64,000 bases of DNA from Streptomyces endocoffeicus (GTDB lineage: Bacteria > Actinomycetota > Actinomycetes > Streptomycetales > Streptomycetaceae), in contig NZ_JAERRG010000013.1 of NCBI RefSeq assembly GCF_016741935.1, positions 186,001 to 250,000 on the forward strand, given 5' to 3'. The notes beneath the pieces are model-generated. The model saw nothing but the letters and a program-made list of their open reading frames with translations. It was not told the DNA's origin and made no database searches. Shown in pieces: positions 7,773 to 16,551 of this stretch. The stretch's first letter is position 1, and each line of letters begins with the position of its first letter. The position numbers were made by a program, and so were the translations under genes.

Positions 7773-9188
7773 ATGGACACCACCGACCGCACCGACCGCA
7801 GCCCCCTGAGCCTGCGAGCCGATCTGCTCGTGATCGGTTTCGGCAAGGGCGGCAAGACGGTGGCCGCCACGCTGGGCGGGCTCGGCAAGCGCGTGGTGCT
7901 GGTCGAGCGGTCGGCGCGGATGTACGGCGGCACCTGCCCGAACGTCGGCTGTGTGCCGACCAAGGCACTGGTCCACCACTCCCGCAAGCGCCGTCCGGAG
8001 GATGTGCCCCAGGAGTGGTACGAGCGCTCCGTCGGCGAGGTGCAGGCGCTGACGAAGCTGTTCCGCGGTGACAACTACGACGGGCTGAACGACATGGACA
8101 CCGTCTCGGTGATCACCGGGACCGCCGCGTTCACCGATCCGCACACCGTGCGCGTCGAGACCGCCGACGGCCCCCTGACGATCACCGCGGAGACGATCCT
8201 CATCAACACCGGATCGGAGCCGATCGTCCTCGACATCCCCGGCCTGCGGACCAGCCAGTACACCGTCACCAGCACCGAACTGATCGACACCACCATCCTC
8301 CCGGAACGGCTGGCGATCATCGGCGGCGGCTACCTCGGCCTCGAATTCGCCTCCATCTACGGGCAGTTCGGCTCCGAGGTCACCGTGCTCGAGGCGGCCC
8401 CGAAGGTCTTCGGCCTGGTGGACGACGACGTTGCCGCCGTCGCCGAGAGCATCCTGGTGGAGGAGCGCATCGAGATCGTCACGGGGGCCGACGTCACGGA
8501 GGTCCGGGACGGCGAAACCCACGCGACCGTCGTCTACGAGACGGACGGCCAACAGCACACGCTGGAGGCCGACGCCGTCCTCGCCGCCACCGGCCGCGCA
8601 CCGGCCACCCGCGATCTGGCGCTGGACGCCGCCGGTGTGCGCACCACCGAGCGCGGCGCGGTCGAGGTGGACGAGCATCTGCGCACCAGCCGGCCGCACA
8701 TCTTCGCCCTCGGAGATGTCAACGGCGGGCCGCAGTTCACCTATGTCTCCCTCGATGACAGCCGTATCGTCCTCGACCAGCTCCTCGGCGAGGGCAAACG
8801 CTCCACCGACGACCGGGTCGCCATCCCGCACACCGTCTTCATCACCCCGCCGCTGGCCACCGTCGGGCTCACCGAGGAACAGGCCCGCGCGGCCGGACAC
8901 CGGGTGAAGGTCGCGAGCCAGCCGGTCGCCGAGATCGTCGCCATGCCGCGTGCGTACATCGTCGAGGACACCCGTGGGGTGATGAAGTTCGTGCTCGACG
9001 CCGAGACCGACGAGATCCTGGGCGCCGCCCTGCTCAGCGTGGACGCGCAGGAACTCATCAACACCGTCGCGCTCGCCATGCGCCACGGCATCCGGGCGGC
9101 CGAGCTCCGCAACGCCGTCTACACCCACCCCACCTCCACCGAGGCCTTCAACGACGTCCTCGCGACGATCGTCCGATCCGACACCTAG
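7773..9188 (+). CDS. rclA: RclA-type pyridine nucleotide-disulfide oxidoreductase
   Basis: 471 residues. FAD site GFGKGGKTVAATLGG near residue 20; redox-active disulfide GGTCPNVGCVPTKALVHH near residue 50; NAD(P)H site IIGGGYLGLEFASIYGQFG near residue 180; C-terminal THPTSTE motif of the dimer interface. GGPQFTYVSLDDSRIVLDQL and LLGEGKRSTDDR match enterobacterial RclA (the HOCl-resistance flavoenzyme) far better than lipoamide dehydrogenase or MerA: it lacks the N-terminal heavy-metal domain and C-terminal Cys pair of MerA. RclA is known to use NAD(P)H to act on Cu(II) under oxidant stress. It is followed by tkt-gnd-zwf, a source of NADPH. The start is supported by AGGGGAG upstream. Confidence 0.85.
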   Translation: MDTTDRTDRSPLSLRADLLVIGFGKGGKTVAATLGGLGKRVVLVERSARMYGGTCPNVGCVPTKALVHHSRKRRPEDVPQEWYERSVGEVQALTKLFRGDNYDGLNDMDTVSVITGTAAFTDPHTVRVETADGPLTITAETILINTGSEPIVLDIPGLRTSQYTVTSTELIDTTILPERLAIIGGGYLGLEFASIYGQFGSEVTVLEAAPKVFGLVDDDVAAVAESILVEERIEIVTGADVTEVRDGETHATVVYETDGQQHTLEADAVLAATGRAPATRDLALDAAGVRTTERGAVEVDEHLRTSRPHIFALGDVNGGPQFTYVSLDDSRIVLDQLLGEGKRSTDDRVAIPHTVFITPPLATVGLTEEQARAAGHRVKVASQPVAEIVAMPRAYIVEDTRGVMKFVLDAETDEILGAALLSVDAQELINTVALAMRHGIRAAELRNAVYTHPTSTEAFNDVLATIVRSDT

Positions 9189-9242
9189 CGACCTGGCGAG
9201 GCTCAACAGACATCCATCGAGCGCACGGAGGGCGGCGTCGCC

Positions 9243-11291
9243 ATGACCGACCTGGACACGCTGTCGGTGAACACGATCCGCGGACTGTGCATGGACGCGA
9301 TCCAGAGGGCGAATTCGGGGCACCCCGGAACGCCCATGGGGATGGCGCCCGTCGCGTACACACTGTGGCAGCGGTTTCTGCGCTTCGATCCCGCCGATCC
9401 CATCTGGCCGAACCGCGACCGCTTCGTGCTCTCCGAGGGCCATGCCTCCGCCCTGCTCTGGACGCTGCTGCATCTGACCGGCGTGCGCACGGTCGACCCC
9501 GAGTACGAGGTGCTGGGCCGTCCGGCGGTGACCCTCGACGATCTGAAGTCCTTCCGGCAACTCGACTCGCGCTGCCCCGGCCACCCCGAGTACCGGTGGA
9601 CGAGCGGCGTCGAGACGACCACCGGCCCGCTCGGCCAGGGCGTCGCCACCTCCGTCGGCATGGCGATCGCCGGGCAGTGGCTGGCGGCGAGGTACAACCG
9701 CGACGACTTCACGCTCTTCGACTTCGATGTGTACGCGCTCGCCGGGGACGGCTGCATGATGGAGGGCGTCTCCTCCGAGGCGGCCTCGCTCGCCGGACAT
9801 CTGCGGCTGTCCAATCTGTGCTGGATCTACGACTCCAACCGGGTCACCATCGAGGGCCACACCGACATCACCTTCACCGAGGACCTCGCCGCGCGCTTCC
9901 TGGCCTACGGCTGGAACGTGACCACCGTGGCCGACGCCAACGACCTGGGCCGGATCGGCCGCGCCTTCCACTCCTTCCGCGCCGAGGCCGCGCGCCCGAC
10001 CCTGATCCTCGTCCACAGCCACATCGGGTACGGCTCGCCGGTCGAGGACTCACCGAAAGCACACGGGGCGCCGTTCGGGCCGGAGGGGGTCAAAGCCACC
10101 AAGCGCGCCCTCGGCCTGCCACCCGACGCCGACTTCCACATCCCCGACGGGGTGCCCGACTGGTTCGCCCGGGGCATCGGCGCGCGCGGTGGCCAGTTGC
10201 GCGGCCACTGGGAGAAGACGTTCGACGCCTACCGCGGCGCGTACCCCGAGCTCGCCGACGAGTTGGAGCGGATCCAGCGCCGTGAGCTGCCGGACGGCTG
10301 GGAGACCGCGCTGCCCACCTTCCCCGCCGACCCGAAGGGCCTGGCCAGTCGCGACTCCTCGGGGCAGGTGCTGAACGCGGTGGCCAAGGCGGTGCCCTGG
10401 GTGCTCGGCGGATCCGCCGACCTGGCGCCGTCGACCAAGACCCGCCTCACCTTCGGCGGCGCGGGCGACTTCCAGCCGTATGACCACGCCGGGCGCAATC
10501 TGCACTTCGGCGTCCGGGAACACGCGGCCGCGGCCGTCGCCAATGGAATGGCGCTGACGAAGCTCCGTCCGTACTGGTCCGGGTTCCTGATCTTCTCCGA
10601 CTACGCCAAGGCGGCCATCCGCCTCTCGGCGCTGATGGAGATCCCCACCGTGCACATCTTCACCCACGACTCCATCGGGGTCGGCGAGGACGGCCCCACC
10701 CACCAGCCCGTCGAGCAGCTCGCGGGGCTGCGTGCCACGCCCGGCCTGCTGGTGTTCCGCCCCGCCGACGCGAACGAGGTCGCCGAAACGTGGCGGGTGG
10801 TCGCGGGTCTCCGCCGGGCGCCGGCCGCGCTGGTCCTCTCCCGCCAGCCCCTGCCCACCCTCGACCGCGCCCGGCTCGGGGCGGCCACCGGTGTCGCGTG
10901 GGGTGCCTACGTCCTGGCGGACGCGGACCGGGGCGAGCCCGAGGTGATCCTGCTCGCCACCGGCTCCGAGGTGGCACTGGCCCTGGCCGCGCACGAGGAG
11001 CTCATCGCCGAGGGCATCGCGTCCCGGGTGGTGAGCATGCCCTGCTGGGAGCTGTTCGACCGGCAGCCGCGCGAGTACCGCGACCAGGTGCTGCCGCCCG
11101 CGGTCACGCGCAGGGTCGCGGTGGAGGAGGCCTCCACGTTCGGCTGGGACCGGTACGTCGGCGCGGACGGGGCCGTCGTCGGAATGCACACCTTCGGCGC
11201 CTCCGCACCCCTCAAACAGCTGCTCACGAAGTTCGGATTCACCCCCGAGCGCGTCGCGCAGGTGGCGCGCGAGCTGGTGGCCCCGGGCTGA
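9243..11291 (+). CDS. tkt: transketolase
   Basis: 682 residues in one chain, the normal size of bacterial transketolase. The N-terminal thiamine-diphosphate domain shows NSGHPGTPMGMAPVAYTLW, the GDG motif AGDGCMMEGVSSEA and the conserved SNLCWIYDSNRVTIEG; the pyrimidine domain shows FGVREHAAAAVANGMAL and THDSIGVGEDGPTHQPVEQL, and a C-terminal domain follows. It transfers two-carbon units between ketose and aldose phosphates in the non-oxidative pentose phosphate pathway. It lies 54 bp after rclA and 27 bp before gnd, with the same direction, so an operon is likely. No transaldolase gene is present, suggesting an accessory copy. Confidence 0.95.
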   Translation: MTDLDTLSVNTIRGLCMDAIQRANSGHPGTPMGMAPVAYTLWQRFLRFDPADPIWPNRDRFVLSEGHASALLWTLLHLTGVRTVDPEYEVLGRPAVTLDDLKSFRQLDSRCPGHPEYRWTSGVETTTGPLGQGVATSVGMAIAGQWLAARYNRDDFTLFDFDVYALAGDGCMMEGVSSEAASLAGHLRLSNLCWIYDSNRVTIEGHTDITFTEDLAARFLAYGWNVTTVADANDLGRIGRAFHSFRAEAARPTLILVHSHIGYGSPVEDSPKAHGAPFGPEGVKATKRALGLPPDADFHIPDGVPDWFARGIGARGGQLRGHWEKTFDAYRGAYPELADELERIQRRELPDGWETALPTFPADPKGLASRDSSGQVLNAVAKAVPWVLGGSADLAPSTKTRLTFGGAGDFQPYDHAGRNLHFGVREHAAAAVANGMALTKLRPYWSGFLIFSDYAKAAIRLSALMEIPTVHIFTHDSIGVGEDGPTHQPVEQLAGLRATPGLLVFRPADANEVAETWRVVAGLRRAPAALVLSRQPLPTLDRARLGAATGVAWGAYVLADADRGEPEVILLATGSEVALALAAHEELIAEGIASRVVSMPCWELFDRQPREYRDQVLPPAVTRRVAVEEASTFGWDRYVGADGAVVGMHTFGASAPLKQLLTKFGFTPERVAQVARELVAPG

Positions 11292-11318
11292 GCGGGCGAT
11301 GACGCGACAGGAGAGCAC

Positions 11319-12353
11319 ATGGCTACCGACACCCCCATGCAGCTCGGCATGATCGGGCTCGGCCGGATGGGCGCGAACCTCGTGCGCCGGCTGATGCGCG
11401 ACGGCCACCGCTGTGTGGTCTACGACGTCAGCGAAAGCGCCGTACAGGAAATGGCGGGCGAGGGCGCGGTCGCCGCCCGTTCGCTCGGCGACCTGGTGGC
11501 GAAGCTGGAGCGGCCACGGGCCGTGTGGCTGATGCTGCCCGCCGCCGTCGTACAGCCCACCCTCGACCAGCTCACCGAGCTCCTCGACCCGGACGACGCC
11601 ATCATCGACGGTGGTAACTCCTACTACCGCGACGACATCACCCGCGCGGCACAGCTCGCCCCGCACCACCTCCACTACCTGGACTGCGGAACCTCCGGCG
11701 GGGTCTGGGGACTCGAGCGCGGCTACTGCCTGATGATCGGCGGTGAGGACGGGCCCGTCGCCCGGCTCGACCCCATCTTCCGCACCATCGCGCCCGGCAC
11801 CGGCTCCGCCGAGCCGACACCGAGCAGACACGGCGACGGAACCGCGCCCGAGGGCTATCTCCACTGCGGGCCCAGCGGAGCCGGCCACTTCGTGAAGATG
11901 GTCCACAACGGGGTCGAGTACGGCATGATGGCCGCGATCGCCGAGGGGCTCAGCATCATCGACCACGCGGACGCCGGACTGCGCAAGCGCGCCGCCGACG
12001 CGGAGACCACCCCGCTGCGCGAGCCGGAGGCGTACCAGTACGAGATAGACGTCGGCGAGGTGGCCGAGGTGTGGCGCCGCGGCTCGGTCGTGGGCTCCTG
12101 GCTCGTCGACCTCACCGCCGACGCACTGGCCCGGTCACCGCAGCTGGACGAGTTCACCGGGCGCGTCTCGGACTCCGGCGAAGGGCGCTGGACGGTCCGG
12201 GCCGCGATCGACGAAGGCGTACCCGCCGCCGTGATCAGCACGGCGCTCACCGACCGCTTCCAGTCCCGGGGCCTCGGCGAGTTCGCCGACCGGGTGCTGT
12301 CCGCCATGCGCAGCGAGTTCGGCGGACACGCCGAGAAGCGGAGCGGGCGATGA
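11319..12353 (+). CDS. gnd: 6-phosphogluconate dehydrogenase, decarboxylating (short form)
   Basis: 344 residues, matching the short Gnd type rather than the about 470-residue NADP enzyme. Rossmann motif MIGLGRMGANLVRRLMRDGH; the strand after it ends in YDVS, and an Asp there normally favours NAD+ over NADP+. Substrate motifs DGGNSYYRDDI, DCGTSGGVWGLERGY and HNGVEYGMMAAIAEG are complete. It oxidatively decarboxylates 6-phosphogluconate to ribulose 5-phosphate. Start supported by ACAGGAGAG upstream. Its stop overlaps the zwf start as ATGA, so translation is coupled. Confidence 0.93.
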   Translation: MATDTPMQLGMIGLGRMGANLVRRLMRDGHRCVVYDVSESAVQEMAGEGAVAARSLGDLVAKLERPRAVWLMLPAAVVQPTLDQLTELLDPDDAIIDGGNSYYRDDITRAAQLAPHHLHYLDCGTSGGVWGLERGYCLMIGGEDGPVARLDPIFRTIAPGTGSAEPTPSRHGDGTAPEGYLHCGPSGAGHFVKMVHNGVEYGMMAAIAEGLSIIDHADAGLRKRAADAETTPLREPEAYQYEIDVGEVAEVWRRGSVVGSWLVDLTADALARSPQLDEFTGRVSDSGEGRWTVRAAIDEGVPAAVISTALTDRFQSRGLGEFADRVLSAMRSEFGGHAEKRSGR

Positions 12354-13852
12354 CGGCACCGGACGACCATGTGATCGTGCTCTTCGGCGCCACCGGCGAC
12401 CTCGCCAAGCGCAAGCTCCTCCCCGGGCTGTTCCACCTCGCCGCCGCGGGACTCCTCCCCGACGGCTACCGCATCGTGGGCTCGGCCCCGACCCGGTCCG
12501 CCATGAGCGACGACGCGTTCCGCACCCTCGCCCATGACGCGGTCGCCACCTTCGGACGGTCCAAGCCGACCGGGCCGGGGTGGAAGTCCTTCCAGGAGTC
12601 GCTGTCCTTCGGCGCGGCCGACCCCCAGGACCCCGGGGCGCTGCTCGCGGCCGTACGGGCGGCGGAGGACTCCCTCGGCGGGCCGTCCCGCAGACTGTTC
12701 CACCTGGCCATTCCGCCCTCGGCGTTCGCGTCCACCATCGGCATGCTCGGCGACACGGGCCTGGCGGCGGAGAACGCGAAGGTGATCGTGGAGAAGCCCT
12801 TCGGCACCGATCTGGCGTCGGCGCGGGCGCTCAACGAGACGATCAACACCGTCTTCGACGAATCCCGCGTCTTCCGCATCGATCACTTCCTCGGCAAGGA
12901 GTCGGTGGACAACATCCTCGCCCTCCGGTTCGCCAACGGCATGTTCGAGCCCAACTGGAACCGGGACCACATCAGATATGTGCAGATCGATGTGCCCGAG
13001 ACGCTCGGCCTGGAGGGCCGTGCCCACTTCTACGAGGGCACCGGAGCCTTCCGGGACATGATCGTCACCCATCTGATCCAGGTGCTCGGCATCGTGGCGA
13101 TGGAACCACCGGTCTCGCTCGCCGCCGAGCCGTTGCGCGACGAGAAGGACAAGGTCTTCGAGGCGCTGCGCCCCATCCAGCCCGGGGATGTCGTGCGCGG
13201 CCAGTACGAGGGCTACCGCGACGAACCCGGTGTGGCCTCCGATTCGACGACCGAGACGTTCGCCGCGCTGCGGGTGGAGGTGGACAACTGGCGGTGGGCC
13301 GGGGTCCCGTTCCATCTGCGCTCCGGCAAGAACCTCGCACAGGGCCGCCAGGTGATCACCCTCGGACTGCGCGAGCCGCCCCTGCGGATGTTCCCCACCG
13401 ATCCCACCGACCTCGTCGACCAGGAGCGGAACCGGGGCAACAAGATCGTGATCGACTTCGGGGACCCCGGGTGGATCGCCGCCCGCTTCCTCACCAAGGA
13501 GCCCGGCCCCGCCATGCGGCTCGAACCGGCCACGATGGCCTTCGGCTACGCCGGGTCGTTCTGCGAGGAGAACGGGCTCGAGGGGTACGAACGCCTCATC
13601 CTGGACGCCATGCTGGGCGACCAGTCGCTGTTCACCCGGGCAGGCGGCATCGAACACATCTGGGCCGCGTCGACCCCCCTCCTCGAAAACCCCCCGCCGG
13701 TCCAGCCCTACGCCCCCGGCTCCTGGGGCCCCGAACCGGCCGTCAGCGAACTGATCGTGCCCTACCCGTGGCATCTGCCGGACGCCGCCGAGATCCTGCC
13801 CGGGACGTTCGGAACGCCCGGAACGTCCGGGACACCCGGGGCCGGCACATGA
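12350..13852 (+). CDS. zwf: glucose-6-phosphate 1-dehydrogenase
   Basis: 500 residues. Nucleotide-binding motif FGATGDLAKRKLLPGLFHL at the N-terminus and the substrate motif RIDHFLGKESVDNIL near residue 180, with the reactive Lys. It converts glucose 6-phosphate to 6-phosphogluconolactone and makes NAD(P)H in the cytosol. The ATG at 12350 overlaps gnd's stop. The C-terminus ends in a Gly-Thr-Pro repeat (GTFGTPGTSGTPGAGT), unusual for the enzyme and probably disordered. opcA and the lactonase gene, which accompany zwf in the main Streptomyces pentose-phosphate operons, are absent here, again suggesting a second copy. Confidence 0.95.
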   Translation: MTAPDDHVIVLFGATGDLAKRKLLPGLFHLAAAGLLPDGYRIVGSAPTRSAMSDDAFRTLAHDAVATFGRSKPTGPGWKSFQESLSFGAADPQDPGALLAAVRAAEDSLGGPSRRLFHLAIPPSAFASTIGMLGDTGLAAENAKVIVEKPFGTDLASARALNETINTVFDESRVFRIDHFLGKESVDNILALRFANGMFEPNWNRDHIRYVQIDVPETLGLEGRAHFYEGTGAFRDMIVTHLIQVLGIVAMEPPVSLAAEPLRDEKDKVFEALRPIQPGDVVRGQYEGYRDEPGVASDSTTETFAALRVEVDNWRWAGVPFHLRSGKNLAQGRQVITLGLREPPLRMFPTDPTDLVDQERNRGNKIVIDFGDPGWIAARFLTKEPGPAMRLEPATMAFGYAGSFCEENGLEGYERLILDAMLGDQSLFTRAGGIEHIWAASTPLLENPPPVQPYAPGSWGPEPAVSELIVPYPWHLPDAAEILPGTFGTPGTSGTPGAGT

Positions 13853-13865
13853 CCGAGTCTCGCGG

Positions 13866-14100
13866 TCAGATGCCGGAGACGGCCACCCCCCGCTCGGTGA
13901 GGGCCGTGTGCACGGGAACGGGCCGCCCGTAGTACGCCTCCCACGCCATGCCGTGGGGCAACGCGGCGGTCGCCAGGGACGGCAGGCCGAGCAGCGGGCT
14001 CCCGGATCAGGATGAGTTTCCCGATGGCCTTGCGTATCCTGACCGGCTTGCCCGTCGCCAGCAGCTCGCGGAGTTCGCCCAGTCGGTTGTCCGAGATCAT
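13866..14100 (-). pseudogene. frameshifted gene remnant, family not recognised
   Basis: Read on the minus strand, an ATG at 14100 opens a stretch beginning MISDNRLGELRELLATGKPV that ends its plausible coding near 13988. In the neighbouring frame the reading continues from about 13985 to a TGA at 13866-13868 as LPSLATAALPHGMAWEAYYG and VPVHTALTERGVAVSGI. Both halves show near-total G/C at third positions in their own frame, so a single frameshift in a small former gene is the simplest reading. The product is not recognised. It fills the 360-bp gap between zwf and the MBL gene. Confidence 0.5.
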
Positions 14101-14212
14101 GGCACGGGACCTTATAGGCCGGGCCTGACAGCGGTACGGAATTGCGAGCGGCCACTGTCCCGGGTGGGTCAGCCGGGTGCCGAAGAGCCCGTTGGCACGG
14201 CGGAGTCTCCGG

Positions 14213-14995
14213 TCAGGTGGCCAGGTCCAGCCATTCCCCGACGGCCAGTATCTGTGCGCGCCGTCCGGCGTGTGTGCGGAACTCGTTCTCCGGGTCGGAG
14301 ACCTCGACGTAGCCCGCGATCTTGTCCGGCTGCTCCGTGTCGTAGTGCATCGGTACCGCGTACCGGGCGTCGAGGATCTCCGCGGCCGCGGCGGCCTGCC
14401 TGGGGTCCATCGCGGCGGGCAGCGGGCTGGGCGGCTGCAGGTGGGGTGCGTCGACCACCGCGCCGTTGGCGGGCAGGAACGCCGCGTCGAACGGGCTGAA
14501 CCGGCGCGCGATGAGCCACCAGGCGCCGTGGAACATCGTGTCGCCGCCGTGGAAGACCCGCTGCCCCTCGGCCTGCACCACCCAGTTCAGCTGTGGGTCG
14601 CCCAGCCCGTCGACGGAGGGGACCGCGGTGACGTGGAACGGTCCGATTTCGTGGCTGGACCAGGTATCCACGACCTCGGTGGCCAGCCGGTGCAGGGTCA
14701 GCTCGCGCTCGGCCGGCAGGGTTATCACGTTGTCCACGTCGTCGCCGTGACCGGGCGCCGGTCGCAGCACCGGCGCCCGGGGTGTCAGCGCGTTCGCGAG
14801 CGCGGACGCGTCGGTGTGGTCCCGGTGCAGGTGGGTGACCAGTGCGGCGGTGGCCTTCCCGCTCGGCGTCGCCAGTCCCTCGCCGGGCTTCCATCCCGTG
14901 AACAGCGGTGTGAGGTCCTGTACGTAGTCGATCACCAGCCTCTTGCCGGCCGCCTCGATCTCCAGTCCGGCCCAGCCCAGTCGTCGCACCCGCAT
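14213..14995 (-). CDS. MBL-fold metallo-hydrolase (UlaG-like)
   Basis: 260 residues. The N-terminus MRVRRLGWAGLEIEAAGKRL and the zinc motif VTHLHRDHTD, an HxHxDH, place it in the metallo-beta-lactamase fold, in the UlaG-like lactonase/hydrolase branch; further ligands are in HGGDTMFHGAWW and the late VPMHYDTEQPD. Likely a cytosolic lactonase, phosphodiesterase or similar; the substrate is unknown. A TetR gene is divergent with two palindromic operators between them, so this hydrolase is probably the regulated target. Confidence 0.88.
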   Translation of the reverse strand: MRVRRLGWAGLEIEAAGKRLVIDYVQDLTPLFTGWKPGEGLATPSGKATAALVTHLHRDHTDASALANALTPRAPVLRPAPGHGDDVDNVITLPAERELTLHRLATEVVDTWSSHEIGPFHVTAVPSVDGLGDPQLNWVVQAEGQRVFHGGDTMFHGAWWLIARRFSPFDAAFLPANGAVVDAPHLQPPSPLPAAMDPRQAAAAAEILDARYAVPMHYDTEQPDKIAGYVEVSDPENEFRTHAGRRAQILAVGEWLDLAT

Positions 14996-15035
14996 CTCGC
15001 ACTCCTTCGTTTCGGTGGTCGGTCGCCATGGAATT

Positions 15036-15055
15036 TAGCGTACGGTCGTTCGTTA
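15036..15055. promoter_or_regulatory. palindromic operator 1 (TetR site, MBL/tetR intergenic)
   Basis: TAGCGTACGGTCGTTCGTTA, a near-palindrome fitting TARCGWACG-NN-CGTWCGYTA. A second site with the same consensus begins 26 bp further on. It sits 41 bp upstream of the MBL start and in the only AT-rich patch of this gap. Confidence 0.7.
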
Positions 15056-15061
15056 AATCAA

Positions 15062-15081
15062 TAGCGAACGCACGTACGCTA
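15062..15081. promoter_or_regulatory. palindromic operator 2 (TetR site, MBL/tetR intergenic)
   Basis: TAGCGAACGCACGTACGCTA, matching the same consensus as the site at 15036-15055 and, as a pair, forming a larger inverted repeat (TAGCGTACG at 15036-15044 against CGTACGCTA at 15073-15081 is perfect). It ends 10 bp before the tetR start, so binding there would block that gene too. Confidence 0.7.
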
Positions 15082-15091
15082 TGCTTGTCGC

Positions 15092-15694
15092 ATGTCACCA
15101 CGACGCTCAGCGGCCGAAGCGCGGGCCACCAGGGGCCGGATCCTCGGCCGTGCCGCTGAGATCGCCTCCGAGGAAGGGCTGGACGGCATCACCATCGGCC
15201 GGCTCGCCGAGGAGCTGGAGATGAGCAAGTCCGGGGTGCACAAGCACTTCGGCACCAAGGAGACGCTGCAGATCTCCACGCTGGACAAGGCGTTCGTGGA
15301 CTTCTGGCACCGGGTGGTCGAGCCCGCGCTGGCCGAGCCGCCGGGCCTGCGGCGGCTGCGCGTGGTGTGCGCCAACTCCGTGGGCTACCTGGAGGCGCCA
15401 CTGCTGCCCGGCGGCTGCCTGATGACCGCGGCGCTCAGCGAGTACGACGGCCGCCCCGGCCGGGTTCGCGACGCGGTGGCCGAGGTGTGGTCGCGCTGGC
15501 GGGAACAACTGCGGGCGGACCTGGCCGCGGCGGTGGAGGGCGGTGAGCTGCCCGCCGGGTTCGACATCGACCAGGCGCTGTTCGAGATCCTCGCCGCCGG
15601 ACTGGCCCTGAACGCGGCCATGCAGCTCCAGCACGACCGGGCGGCCGCGGACCGGGCCCGCCGCGCGATCGAACGGGCCCTGGACCAGTCCTGA
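15092..15694 (+). CDS. TetR-family transcriptional regulator
   Basis: 200 residues. The N-terminal helix-turn-helix shows RGRILGRAAEIASEEGLDGI and LAEELEMSKSGVHKHFGTKE, standard for TetR. The ligand domain has the GYLEAPLLPGGCLMTAALSEYDG stretch seen in TetR_C_6-like regulators. Divergent from the MBL hydrolase gene with two matching operators between, so autoregulation and control of the hydrolase are likely. The ligand is unknown. Confidence 0.93.
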   Translation: MSPRRSAAEARATRGRILGRAAEIASEEGLDGITIGRLAEELEMSKSGVHKHFGTKETLQISTLDKAFVDFWHRVVEPALAEPPGLRRLRVVCANSVGYLEAPLLPGGCLMTAALSEYDGRPGRVRDAVAEVWSRWREQLRADLAAAVEGGELPAGFDIDQALFEILAAGLALNAAMQLQHDRAAADRARRAIERALDQS

Positions 15695-15861
15695 CCGCAC
15701 GCGGGGCCGGGCACGCCACGCGAGAGTACGGCCGCCATCGCGCCGGGCCCGTCCGATCGCGAGCGGCCGACCGCGGGGCTACGGTGAGAAGGGGTTTCGC
15801 TGACATCCGGAGGGGCTCGCCGGACGCCCGGAGGGGGCTCGCCGACATCCGGAGCGACATT

Positions 15862-16455
15862 GTGCGTGCCATCGTGATCGAGAAGTTCGGCGGACCGGAA
15901 GGCCTCGTCCATACGGAGCTGCCGGAGCCCGAGCCCAAGGCCGGACACGTCGTCATCGACATCAAGGCGTTCGGCCTCAACCACGCCGAGATGCATATGC
16001 GCAGGGGCGAGTGGGCCGAGGCCGCGAAGGTCAGCGGTATCGAGTGCGTCGGCCTGGTGAAGGCGTGCCCCGGCGGTGAGTTCCCCGTCGGTACGAAGGT
16101 CGCCGCGCTGATGGGCGGCCTCGGACGCACCATCAACGGCAGCTACGCCGAGTACACCCGGGCGCCCGCGTCGAACGTCGCCACCATCGCATCCGATCTG
16201 CCGTGGGCCGAGCTGGCCGTCGTCCCGGAAACCTACGCGACCGCCTGGACCTGCCTGTTCCGCAATCTGGAGATCGCCCCCGGTGAAACCCTGGTCATCC
16301 GGGGCGCCACCTCGGCCTTCGGCCAGGCCGCCAGCAACCTCGCGGTGAACGCCGGAGCACACGTCATCGGCACCTCCCGCAACCGTGAGCGATTCGCCCT
16401 GCTGGAACAACTCGGCGTGGGGCGAACCGAGTTGGAGGGCCCTGACCTCTCCGGG
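15862..16455 (+). pseudogene. zinc-type alcohol dehydrogenase/quinone oxidoreductase, 3'-truncated
   Basis: From the GTG at 15862 the reading gives a good MDR N-terminal half: RAIVIEKFGGPEGLVHTELP, the NHAEMHMRRGEW segment, and the nucleotide-binding part VIRGATSAFGQAASNLAVNA. Family resemblance ends at LGVGRTELEGPDLS near 16452; the remaining roughly 120 residues that should complete the cofactor domain and C-terminal lid are missing. The frame then runs on open only as antisense of the following SDR gene. The truncation point lies about 100 bp from that gene's 3' end, so a deletion probably joined the two. Confidence 0.72.
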
Positions 16456-16551
16456 CGTCGCGGTGGCGGACACACTCGCCCGGCCGGCCTCCGGGGGTGC
16501 CGCACACCGCTGGCGCGGCTCCCGTGCCCACCGGCCGGAACACGTGGTCCG

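Noticed and set aside
7773..9188. Mercuric reductase or lipoamide dehydrogenase
   Set aside because: No N-terminal metal-binding domain, no C-terminal Cys pair, no mer or PDH neighbours; the GGPQFTYVSLDD and GEGKRSTDD segments fit RclA.
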